Origin: Streptomyces pactum
GTDB lineage: Bacteria > Actinomycetota > Actinomycetes > Streptomycetales > Streptomycetaceae
Assembly: GCF_002005225.1 (NCBI RefSeq)
Contig: NZ_CP019724.1
Coordinates: 4,032,501 to 4,096,500, forward strand
Reading direction: 5' to 3'
DNA: 64,000 nucleotides
A program made the position numbers and the translations under genes. Positions 46,001 through 53,341 of this stretch are shown here, piece by piece (position 1 is the stretch's first letter; each line of letters starts with the position of its first letter). The notes beneath the pieces are model-generated. The model did not search any database, was not told the origin of the DNA, and saw nothing but the letters and a program-made list of their open reading frames with translations.

Positions 46001-46795
46001 GACGAGGATGTCCGCCGGCGCGCCGGTGACCAGGGCCATCTGGTCGCGGCGGATCGTCTCGACGATGTCCCGCATCCGGCCGCCGCGGGACCGGCGCAGT
46101 TCGCGCAGCAGGAAGTCGTCGACCGGCTGCGGCTTCCTCCGCTGCCTGCGCGGGACCTCCCTCGGCGACGGTGCGGGCCGGGGCGACGAGGGCTGCTCCT
46201 CGCCGGTACGGTCGGCTGCCTCGTCCGGTGCTCCGGGTCCGTGTGCCGCGGTCTCCGGTACGGCGGTGTCCTCGTCGGGCGGTCCCGGGACGGCCGTCTC
46301 GCGGTCCGGCGTCGGCACTCCGGGCCGGGCCCCACCGGCCTGCGCCGCTCCGGCACGGTTGATCTCGTCGCGGTAGTCCTCGACCGTGCGCTCGACGCAG
46401 CGCAACTGCCGCCGCAGCAACACCTCGCCTGGCGCTTCCGGCAGTGCGTTGTGCCAGCGTACGGCGATCGGGTTGGTCCAGTTGACCACCACCTGATCCC
46501 GGTTCTCGGGGTCGAACACGGATCGGCGTCCGACGTGGAACGTCTCCGGCTCGGCGTCCCCCGGCTCCTGGACGTCGACCCGGCTGACGACCAGGGCCGC
46601 TCCCCCGAGGCCGCCGTAGCTCTCCGCCGTGGCCTCCGCCTCCTTGCGGACCGCGATGCTGTCCTTTCCGCTCGCGGAGGCCGTCGCCGCCGTCGGCCCG
46701 GTCAGTTCCGCGAGTCGCGCCTCGTAGCAGGCGTAGGCGCGGTCGACGGCCTTCTGCTCCGCGGCGATGGCCGCGTCTCGTGTTGTCGTGCTCAC
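43082..46795 (-). CDS. HelD-like superfamily 1 helicase with a 470-residue C-terminal extension
   Basis: A 1237-residue protein. Residues 1-765 are HelD/UvrD-like: an N-terminal helical arm (EQKAVDRAYACYEARLAEL), Walker A GGPGTGKSA (268-275), Walker B VVDEAQDLTP (541), motif III GDLAQATGPHAY, QAKGMEFDHVLVLEP (710) and LYVALTRSTQTLTVLH (737). HelD proteins remove stalled RNA polymerase and can protect against rifampicin. The remaining part is unusual: an unknown segment (800-1000), a KDTYT/KDTHTM repeat (1050-1080), and a C-terminal domain (1120-1215) with Glu, VVVDG and FFLYEVL spaced as in PD-(D/E)xK nucleases but lacking the lysine. GTG start with GGGAGGGG. Beside a tRNA and a decayed hsdR, so possibly acquired. 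Confidence 0.85.
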   Translation of the reverse strand: MSTTTRDAAIAAEQKAVDRAYACYEARLAELTGPTAATASASGKDSIAVRKEAEATAESYGGLGGAALVVSRVDVQEPGDAEPETFHVGRRSVFDPENRDQVVVNWTNPIAVRWHNALPEAPGEVLLRRQLRCVERTVEDYRDEINRAGAAQAGGARPGVPTPDRETAVPGPPDEDTAVPETAAHGPGAPDEAADRTGEEQPSSPRPAPSPREVPRRQRRKPQPVDDFLLRELRRSRGGRMRDIVETIRRDQMALVTGAPADILVIQGGPGTGKSAVGLHRVTWLVNNGHFPAQDILVVGPHQNFLDYVGRVLPTLGTRDVTAVQRARLWEGEIRGADSVAARLVKSDERMAAVLRRRVESECRPEALDSLVSAPSHAQDEAAFVVTVGSLALRLPRSEVLGLLQDARQGAGAYRVRRDRFRTLLVDRLLSELVRIAPRRSRDRTVRRDLERNRQVTALVERTWPALSPEEALRSLLDSRSRLRECAATDLDEEEQAALRRPRADNADDDPWTQDDLVCLEELRFLIAGDTPQRYRHIVVDEAQDLTPMQARSLRRRCPTGSMTVLGDLAQATGPHAYTNWERLGGLLSDHGDWRVAELNTSYRVPAEIMEFVAPLARAVAPSLPYPTAVRVAGDDAVRLVPTNPWDLLEEATARAARLVGTDDGQSLRSIAVVVPDDSDWLDEVRRRVHSVEGMTEEELRTVFVLPAVQAKGMEFDHVLVLEPSTIADRGPAGLRQLYVALTRSTQTLTVLHTTPLPRELGPTDEDDDASTSSPSSPSSPSAPGAASPPATAGTSQDTRPRNEGELPVGTPVKVRVLGPGPGAHWKVKALAPATERTLLLVSRHGEPAPKAGSRLEAWVTRNEGPVSLVAAGDFGRKPISARMAPRYLGALGALQDIVEGHGTVPPGTADRLSELKGMANRCLRRDRVDWLSVWRLLGSVDRERLSALADLAQRTRHAVTSRTPDLSTALAADPVLEQWAGPLAQAREELSRGFDGEPAPRTETGTEPARTVPHDSDPARQDGDGTETDETPATGQATSSQLATRHEHQDTYTKDTYTKDTYPKDTHTMDTYPKDTHTMDTAAPTDTSASEPTGQPAFGEALARALGLDAEADRVCNTHEAVRFELKAALLRAGLRPSDSSTADVVVDGPKGFFLYEVLGAGRSAYADLRAGAARLMELEHLSSRAFDHRFLVLSEPPTDDWAAGALKDIFGVGTVWRALDGWQGPDARIALHSPD
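43553..43651. repeat. Tandem repeat inside the HelD-like gene
   Basis: Blocks of 15 bp, variants of GTGTCCTTGGTGTAG and GTGTCCATGGTGTGG, repeat about six times. They encode DTYTK/DTYPK/DTHTM pentapeptides in the linker before the C-terminal domain. The period is a multiple of three. Confidence 0.88.
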
Positions 46796-47233
46796 GTGTG
46801 TTCCCCTCCCGCAGCGCTGCGCGCGCTGTCGCGGGCCGAAGCCCGCATTCCCCGGTTACAGGAGTAGCAGAGAACGGCGCTCGGGCCGCTTCGAACGGAC
46901 AACAAGGCGACCACGGTGACCACTTCGGTACGCCACGCGCGTACCTGGCCCCCGGTGGGTCCGATCTCGTACTGGTGGTGGTGGCGGGGGTGAGGACGTC
47001 GTCGCCCGGCCAGGTGCGGGTGAGCGTCGGCAGCCGGGGGCCGGCGGCGAGGGCGAGGCGGACCTCGGCCTTCGGGTCGGCCCCGGCGTGCAGGTTCGCA
47101 CCAGTGCCGGCGCCACACCTCGCCACGCTGCTTGTCGAGGCGGGCGGTACGTCCGGTGAACCTCGTCCGGACTGATCTCCGTGCCGCGGGGGCTCGTTGC
47201 ACTCAGGGCTGCCGGAGCGCCCCTGGTCCACCA
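46796..47233. other. Non-coding or decayed region upstream of the HelD-like gene
   Basis: No intact gene. Minus-strand frames contain coding-like pieces (for example LHAGADPKAEVRLALAAGP) in a different frame from the HsdR remnant that precedes them. This fits a frameshifted, decaying gene. The HelD-like promoter must lie in the first part of it. Confidence 0.4.
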
Positions 47234-47365
47234 CACCTCCCGTGCCGGGGCGGCGAGTTCGGCGATGGCCCGGGCGCTGGTGAGCTGCTGGCGCATGTAG
47301 CGCCTCATCAGGTGGTCCAGGCGGTCGGCGAAGCTCTCGTTGCGGACGACGTTGTGCTTGGTCAC
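47234..47365 (-). pseudogene. Fragment of a type I restriction enzyme R subunit (HsdR C-terminal region)
   Basis: On the minus strand, about 44 residues VTKHNVVRNESFADRLDHLM, RRYMRQQLTSARAIAELAAP and AREV match the pattern of the HsdR C-terminal helical domain (KHNV..SFADRL..LM.KY..QQLTSA.VIAEL..MAKEV). The match stops abruptly, and no ATPase or nuclease domain remains. It is a relic, not a functional restriction system. Identification is from memory of the family pattern. Confidence 0.6.
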
Positions 47366-47425
47366 CCGCGCGCACATCCGCCCTGCAGGCCGCGGCGCGC
47401 GCTGAGCGATTTCAGGGGCCGGGCA

Positions 47426-47447
47426 TAGGATCGGGTTCCGATATCGG
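47426..47447 (+). promoter_or_regulatory. padR promoter with operator palindrome CCGATATCGG
   Basis: TAGGAT (47426-47431) is a plausible -10 box, with TGAGCG 17 bp upstream. The perfect palindrome CCGATATCGG (47438-47447) lies directly downstream, overlapping the expected start site. The same palindrome occurs at the permease promoter (49348-49359). Autorepression by the PadR protein encoded just downstream is the simplest reading. Confidence 0.65.
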
Positions 47448-47477
47448 TTTTCGTCACTGCCGGAGGGGGACGCCAGA

Positions 47478-47786
47478 GTGCGGGAGTTCCAGCGGGGCGC
47501 GGTGCGGCTGCACATCTTGCACCACGCGGCCGAGGAGGAGATCCACGGCGCGTGGATGACCGAGGAACTGGCCCGCCACGGCTACCGGATCAGCCCCGGC
47601 ACGTTGTATCCGACCCTGCACCGGCTGGAGGCCGACGGGCTTCTGGTCTCCGAGCAGCGCGTCGTCGACGGTCGGGCGCGGCGGGTCTATCGCGCCACCG
47701 ACGCCGGGAAGCAGGCCCTGGCCGAGGACCGCAGGGCCCTGGCGGAGCTGGCTCGTGAGGTTCTGGGCGACGACGAGACGCCGTAG
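47478..47786 (+). CDS. PadR-family transcriptional regulator
   Basis: A 102-residue winged-helix protein. HAAEEEIHGAWMTEELARHG and SPGTLYPTLHRLEADGLLVS are the PadR helix-turn-helix core (GTLYPxLxxLExxGL), followed by the wing GRARRVYRATDAGKQAL and a short dimer helix. The GTG at 47478 follows GGAGG. Its promoter carries CCGATATCGG, also present at the amino-acid permease promoter 1.9 kb away, so it likely represses itself and that transporter. The ligand is unknown, perhaps a substrate of the permease. Confidence 0.93.
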   Translation: MREFQRGAVRLHILHHAAEEEIHGAWMTEELARHGYRISPGTLYPTLHRLEADGLLVSEQRVVDGRARRVYRATDAGKQALAEDRRALAELAREVLGDDETP

Positions 47787-47820
47787 CTCCCCGAGGTCGC
47801 GTGCTCCGGTCCGAGGCTCG

Positions 47821-47964
47821 CAGGGCTCACACGGCGCGCGCAGCCCACACGGCCCGCAGGGCTCACACGGCGCGCGCAGCCCACACGGCCCGCAGGGCTC
47901 ACACGGCGCGCGCAGCCCACACGGCCCGCAGGGCTCACACGGCGCGCGCAGCCCACACGGCCCG
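47821..47964. repeat. 36-bp tandem repeat, 4 perfect copies
   Basis: A unit starting CAGGGCTCACACGGCGCGCG recurs at 47821, 47857, 47893 and 47929, and each unit can fold (GGGCTC...GAGCCC-like arms). It fills most of the 244-bp spacer between padR and the end of the permease. Frames across it are open on both strands but are repeat translations only. Confidence 0.95.
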
Positions 47965-48030
47965 CCCCGCTCACGGCGCTCACACCGCCCACACGGTCAC
48001 ACCGCAGCCCCCGGCCCGCAGGCCCACCTC

Positions 48031-49305
48031 CTACGGCCTGCGAGTGGTCATCGATCGGCGTACGGCGTAGGCGGCGCCGCCCAGGGCCAGTACCGCGGCA
48101 CCGGTCGCGACCGAGGCCGGTGGCAGGGCGAAGGCCAGCACCAGGCAGCCGGTCAGCCCGACCGCGGGGATGAGGCGAGGGGGGCGTCCCTCGTCGGGGC
48201 CGAGGGTCCAGGCTGAGGCGTTGGCGATGGCGTAGTAGGCGAGGACGCCGAAGGAGGAGAACCCGATCGCGCCGCGCACGTCCGCCGTCGCCGCGACCAC
48301 GGCCACTACGGCGCCGACGGCGAGTTCGGCCCGGTGCGGCACCTTGAAGCGGGGGTGGACCGCGGCGAGCGCGTGCGGCAGGTGCCGGTCGCGGGCCATG
48401 GCCAGGGTGGTGCGGGACACGCCCAGGACCAGCGCGAGCAGCGAACCGAGCGCGGCGACTGCCGCGCCGACCCGTACGACCGGCGCGAGCCAGTCGGCGC
48501 CCGCGGCCTTCGCGGCGTCGGACAGGGGCGCCGAGGCGTCCGCCAGCCTCTGCGGGCCCAGCACGGTCAGCACGGCGACGGCGACGACGGCGTAGACGAC
48601 GAGGGTGATGCCGAGCGCGACCGGGATCGCCCTGGGGATGGTGCGGGCGGGGTCGCGGACCTCTTCCCCGAGGGTGGCGATGCGGGCGTACCCGGCGAAG
48701 GCGAAGAACAGCAGGCCCGCCGCCTGGAGCACGCCGCCGAAGGAGGCGTCCGAGCCGATGTCCAACCGCGCGGCGTCCGACTCACCGGAGGTGAGGGCGG
48801 CGACGGCCACGGCGGCGAGGACGGCGAGGACGACCGTGACGATCACTCGGGTGAGGAGGGCGGACTTCTGCACGCCCGCGTAGTTCACGGCCGTCAGCGC
48901 CACCACCGCCGCGACCGCGACCGCATGAGCCTGGCCGGGCCATACGTACGAGCCGACCGTGAGTGCCATCGCCGCGCAGGACGCGGTCTTGCCGACCACG
49001 AACGCCCAGCCGGCCAGGTACCCCCAGAAGTCGCCCAGGCGCTCACGGCCGTAGACGTACGTGCCTCCGGAGGCCGGGTAGAGAGCGGCGAGTCGGGCGG
49101 AGGACGTCGCGTTGCAGTACGCGACCACGGCGGCCAGGGCCAGACCGAGCAGCAGCCCGGAGCCGGCCGCGCCCGCCGCCGGAGCGAGCGCTGCGAAGAT
49201 CCCCGCGCCGATCATCGCCCCGAGCCCGATCACCACGGCGTCGGGCACGCCGAGCCTGCGCCGCAACTCGTCCGGTGCGCCCGCGGCGGTCGGTGGTTTG
49301 CTCAT
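48031..49305 (-). CDS. APC-family amino acid permease
   Basis: A 424-residue transporter with 12 or so membrane helices. The N-terminal consensus GLGAMIGAGIFAALAPAAG is the APC substrate-binding helix 1, and PASGGTYVYGRERLGDFWGY and FFAFAGYARIATLGEEVRDP (helix 6 and following loop) are typical. The ATG at 49305 is preceded by GGGAG. It would import an amino acid or related amine with protons. The promoter has the same CCGATATCGG palindrome as the padR promoter. Confidence 0.92.
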   Translation of the reverse strand: MSKPPTAAGAPDELRRRLGVPDAVVIGLGAMIGAGIFAALAPAAGAAGSGLLLGLALAAVVAYCNATSSARLAALYPASGGTYVYGRERLGDFWGYLAGWAFVVGKTASCAAMALTVGSYVWPGQAHAVAVAAVVALTAVNYAGVQKSALLTRVIVTVVLAVLAAVAVAALTSGESDAARLDIGSDASFGGVLQAAGLLFFAFAGYARIATLGEEVRDPARTIPRAIPVALGITLVVYAVVAVAVLTVLGPQRLADASAPLSDAAKAAGADWLAPVVRVGAAVAALGSLLALVLGVSRTTLAMARDRHLPHALAAVHPRFKVPHRAELAVGAVVAVVAATADVRGAIGFSSFGVLAYYAIANASAWTLGPDEGRPPRLIPAVGLTGCLVLAFALPPASVATGAAVLALGGAAYAVRRSMTTRRP

Positions 49306-49347
49306 GGATGTTCTCCCTCGGCTGCCGCAGCCCGTCTCTTTACGGAC

Positions 49348-49359
49348 TCCGATATCGGA
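49348..49359 (-). promoter_or_regulatory. Permease operator TCCGATATCGGA
   Basis: A perfect 12-bp palindrome 43 bp upstream of the permease start. On the minus strand, TATCGT (a -10-like box) ends 3 nt before the CCGATATCGG core, so a bound repressor would cover the start site. The 10-bp core is identical to that at 47438-47447. Confidence 0.65.
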
Positions 49360-49566
49360 AGACGATAGAGGAGACGGGAAGCGACGCCCCGTGGCCGCAT
49401 GCCACCGACTCCCTCTGTTCACCGGCTGGACATTCACCGGCCGGCACCGGCTCGGCGCCGAGGACCAGGCATGGTCGCCGCGTTCGTGCGCCGGCCGCAC
49501 GCCCGGGGAACTTGCGACCGGCGCGCCCGCGTGACGCCAAGCGACACCAGGTAGGCGCATCAAGCG

Positions 49567-49633
49567 TGACGCCAGATGGTGCCACGTGGTGCCGCGTGGT
49601 GCCACCGGGTGCCATCTGGCGCCATGTGGCACC
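49567..49633. promoter_or_regulatory. Array of seven heptamers at exact 10-bp spacing
   Basis: TGACGCC, three TGGTGCC, GGGTGCC, TGGCGCC and TGGCACC start at 49567, 49577, 49587, 49597, 49607, 49617 and 49627. All share the pattern (T/G)G-N-(C/T)-(G/A)-CC on one face of the helix. A related set lies at 49766-49794. This looks like a multimeric protein-binding array, plausibly for the ribbon-helix-helix protein encoded at 49795. It lies in the 489-bp divergent spacer 49306-49794, which has no gene. Confidence 0.6.
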
Positions 49634-49758
49634 ACTGTGTGGCCCCACAGGCCACATCGATGCGCCGCAGCCTTCGCCGCCAAGGCCGACTCGACTCTCA
49701 TCTTCGCTGGTCAAGGCCGCATTCACATCATCTCCGGCTAGAGGGGTGTCACCGATGG

Positions 49759-49794
49759 TTGCGCGTGACGCCAATGTGATGCCATGATGACGCC
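49759..49794 (+). promoter_or_regulatory. Promoter and three 11-bp-spaced heptamers before the RHH gene
   Basis: TGACGCC (49766), TGATGCC (49777) and TGACGCC (49788-49794) repeat every 11 bp, the last touching the ATG at 49795. TTGCGC (49759) and CATGAT (49783) could be -35 and -10 with an 18-bp spacer, giving a leaderless transcript. The heptamers would then lie in and after the promoter, consistent with autoregulation. Confidence 0.55.
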
Positions 49795-50313
49795 ATGGAT
49801 CTCACCCCGTATGTCGACACCCTCCGCCGTGAACTCGCGGTGGCCGCCGAAGCCGGCGGCGAGGAGGCGCGCGAGCTGGCCGAGAGGCTCACCGCTCCCC
49901 TGGAGTCGGCGACCCGGCTGACCATGCTCAACGTGCTCTCCGCCGCGATGGACGAGATCACCCGTGAACTCGCCCCCGGCTCGGTCGACGTACGGCTGCG
50001 CGGGCTCGACCCCGACTTCGTGGTGACCCCGCCACCCACCGGCGACAGTGCCCCCGCGGAGCCTGCCGCGCCCGCCGAACCATTCAGGACCCCGACCCCG
50101 GCCGACGGCGACGAGGGCGGCACCGCCCGGGTCAACCTGCGCCTGCCGGCCCACCTCAAGGCGCGCGCCGAGGAGGCCGCGAGCCGCGAGGGCCTCTCGG
50201 TCAACGCGTGGCTGGTGCGGGCCGTGTCGGCGGCGGTCGAAGGTGACACCCGGCCTCGTACGCCGGAGAGGGCCCACACCGTCGGACAGAGCTTCACGGG
50301 CTGGGTGCGCTAG
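49795..50313 (+). CDS. HicB-like protein with C-terminal ribbon-helix-helix domain
   Basis: A 172-residue protein. The first 70 residues are helical (DTLRRELAVAAEAGGEEARE), followed by a Pro/Ala linker. Residues 109-148 form a ribbon-helix-helix DNA-binding domain (RVNLRLPAHLKARAEEAASR, then EGLSVNAWLVRAVSAAV) of the HicB/Arc type. No toxin partner lies nearby; instead it heads a plus-strand run with DUF4097 and ABC transporter genes, so it is more likely their regulator than an antitoxin. Phased TGACGCC heptamers run up to its start codon. Confidence 0.82.
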   Translation: MDLTPYVDTLRRELAVAAEAGGEEARELAERLTAPLESATRLTMLNVLSAAMDEITRELAPGSVDVRLRGLDPDFVVTPPPTGDSAPAEPAAPAEPFRTPTPADGDEGGTARVNLRLPAHLKARAEEAASREGLSVNAWLVRAVSAAVEGDTRPRTPERAHTVGQSFTGWVR

Positions 50314-50393
50314 CCGCGCGCCTGCCCGCCACTTCACCCGCACCGCGTCCCACCAGCGAAGACGCCCCAAGGACTCCCGAGGACGGTACAGCC

Positions 50394-51236
50394 ATGCCTT
50401 CTTTCGACACGCCCGAACCGATCGCGGTGACCGCCCACGTGGGCGCCGGTTCCATCCGTTTCACCGCGGGTGACCGACTCGACACGGTCGTCGAGGTGCG
50501 ACCCGCCGACCCGATGCGGGACAAGGACGTACGGGCCGCCGAGCAGACCGAGGTCTCCTATGCGAGCGGCGCCCTGACGATCAGCACGAAGGAGCGTCGA
50601 TTCATCGGACCCACCGGCGCCGTCGACGTGTCGGTGGGACTGCCCGCAGGCTCGCGCGTCGACGCGACCGGCTCCTGGACGCAGGTCCTCGGCGAAGGCC
50701 GGCTCGGCGAGGTCCGGGTGAAGACCTCCGGCGGTGACGTCCGCCTGGACGCGACGGGTCCGCTCCAACTGACCGCCTCCCACGGCTCGGTCACCGTGGA
50801 CCGGGTGGAGGGCGCGGCCGAGATCACCACCAGCTCCGGCAGCGTGCGCGTCGGCCTCATCGACGGGCCCGCCGTCCTGAAGAACTCGCACGGCGCCACG
50901 ACCGTCGGCACCGCGATCGGCGACCTGCGGGTGAGGCACGCCAACGGCGACATCAACGTCACCCGCGCCGAGGGCTCGCTCGCCGCCATCACCGCCTACG
51001 GCACGCTGCGGGTGGGCGAGGTGGCCCGCGGAGACGTGCGGTTGGAGACCTCCTACGGCGCCATCGAGGTCGGCATCCGCGAGGGTACGGCCGCCTGGCT
51101 CGACGCGCACGCGAACGCCGGGCAGGTGCGCAACACACTCACCGTGTCCGACACCCCGGGGGAGACGGAGGACACCGTCAAGGTCCGGGCCCGTACCAAG
51201 TACGGCAACATCGACGTCCGCCGCGCCAAGGTCTGA
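50394..51236 (+). CDS. DUF4097 beta-repeat protein
   Basis: A 280-residue protein made of short beta repeats, such as GDVRLDATGPLQLTASHGSV and GDINVTRAEGSLAAITAYGT, the DUF4097 adhesin-like fold. No signal peptide or membrane helix is seen, so it appears cytoplasmic. It follows the RHH gene by 80 bp and precedes the ABC transporter genes. In many Streptomyces this trio occurs together. Molecular function unknown. Confidence 0.87.
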   Translation: MPSFDTPEPIAVTAHVGAGSIRFTAGDRLDTVVEVRPADPMRDKDVRAAEQTEVSYASGALTISTKERRFIGPTGAVDVSVGLPAGSRVDATGSWTQVLGEGRLGEVRVKTSGGDVRLDATGPLQLTASHGSVTVDRVEGAAEITTSSGSVRVGLIDGPAVLKNSHGATTVGTAIGDLRVRHANGDINVTRAEGSLAAITAYGTLRVGEVARGDVRLETSYGAIEVGIREGTAAWLDAHANAGQVRNTLTVSDTPGETEDTVKVRARTKYGNIDVRRAKV

Positions 51237-51285
51237 GCACCGCCGCAACGGACCGCCACATCGCTTCACCCGGTCGCGTCAATCC

Positions 51286-51397
51286 GGTCGCTCCACTCCG
51301 GTCGCTCCACCGCGGACGCTCCACCCCGGACGCTCCACCCCGGACGCTCCACCCCGGACGCTCCACCCTGGACGCTCCACCCCGGACGCTTCTTCCG
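51286..51397. repeat. 14-bp tandem repeat, 8 copies
   Basis: Units of GGACGCTCCACCCC (first two GGTCGCTCCAC variants, last degenerate) run from 51286 to 51397, between the DUF4097 and ABC ATPase genes. A 14-bp period is not frame-preserving, so it is non-coding. Direct repeats at promoter distance could also bind protein. Confidence 0.92.
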
Positions 51398-51442
51398 AGT
51401 CACTCCACCCCAGCCACTTCACCTCTCGAACGGGAGGGCTCC

Positions 51443-52437
<995 letters not shown>

Positions 52438-52441
<4 letters not shown>

Positions 52442-53229
52442 GCACCCTCTCCCTCGCCCTGCGGGACTCCTCCACCATGCTGCGCCGCAACCTCCTGCAC
52501 GCCCGGCGCTACCCGTCCCTCACCCTGAACCTGCTGCTCACACCCGTCATGCTCCTGCTGCTCTTCGTCTACGTCTTCGGCGACGTGATGAGCACCGGCA
52601 TCGGCGGCCACAACGCCGACCGCTCCGACTACATCGCCTACCTCGTACCCGGCCTGCTCCTGATGACCATCGGCTCCACCACCATCGGCACCGCGGTGTC
52701 CGTGTCCATGGACATGACCGAGGGCATCATCGCCCGCTTCCGCACCATGGCCATCCACCGCGGCTCCGTCCTCACCGGCCACGTCATCGGCAGCGTGCTC
52801 CAGTCGGTCATGAGCGTCGTCCTCGTCGGCGCCGTCGCCGTCGCCATCGGCTTCCGCTCCACCGACGCCACCGCCCTCGAATGGCTCGCGGCCCTCGGAC
52901 TCCTCGTGCTCTTCACCCTGGCCCTCACCTGGATCGCCGTCGGCATGGGCCTGATCAGCCCCAACGCCGAAGCCGCGAGCAACAACGCGATGCCGATGAT
53001 CCTGCTGCCCCTCCTGTCCAGCGCCTTCGTCCCCATCGACGCGATGCCGGGCTGGTTCCAGCCGATCGCCGAGTACCAGCCCTTCACCCCCGCCATCGAA
53101 ACCCTCCGCGGACTGCTCCTCGGCACCGAGATCGGCCACAACGGCTGGCTCGCCATCGCCTGGTGCCTGGGACTGGCCGTACTCGGTTACGTCTGGTCCG
53201 CGTCCAAGTTCAACCGAGACCCGGAGTAA
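52438..53229 (+). CDS. DrrB-type ABC-2 permease
   Basis: A 263-residue membrane protein with six helices. PSLTLNLLLTPVMLLLLFVY, YLVPGLLLMTIGSTTIGTAV and LPLLSSAFVPIDAMPGWFQP are the ABC-2 pattern. ATGA overlap with the ATPase gene shows coupling. Together they form the exporter of the RHH-DUF4097-DrrAB-like operon. Its stop lies 45 bp before a MerR-type promoter of the next gene. Confidence 0.92.
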
Positions 53230-53274
53230 CCGGGACCGACGGGAGCGCACGGCCGGTGCCCCGGCGCCAGAGGC

Positions 53275-53305
53275 TTGACCTCAAGTCAAGTAGAGGTCGC
53301 ACAGT
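53275..53305 (+). promoter_or_regulatory. MerR-family-type promoter with 19-bp spacer
   Basis: TTGACC (53275-53280) and CACAGT (53300-53305) are separated by 19 bp, the long spacing used by MerR-type activators. The spacer carries CCTCAAGTCAAGTAGAGG (53279-53296), close to the CCTCAAGT-ACTTGAGG operators of SoxR and relatives, and CTTGAC/GTCAAG arms. No merR gene is adjacent, so the regulator must be elsewhere. Confidence 0.6.
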
Positions 53306-53341
53306 GGGGGTTCGTCGACAGACCCACCGGAAGGAACGACC

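Noticed and set aside
46792..47202. Minus-strand 136-codon frame as a protein gene
   Set aside because: Composition is Arg/Pro/Gly-rich in a shadow frame, with no domain, and it overlaps the decayed region.
47821..47964. 36-bp repeats as a CRISPR array
   Set aside because: Units are directly adjacent with no unique spacers, and no cas gene is near, so it is a plain tandem repeat.
49795..50313. HicB-like gene as part of a toxin-antitoxin pair
   Set aside because: No HicA-like or other small toxin gene flanks it; neighbours are DUF4097 and an ABC transporter.
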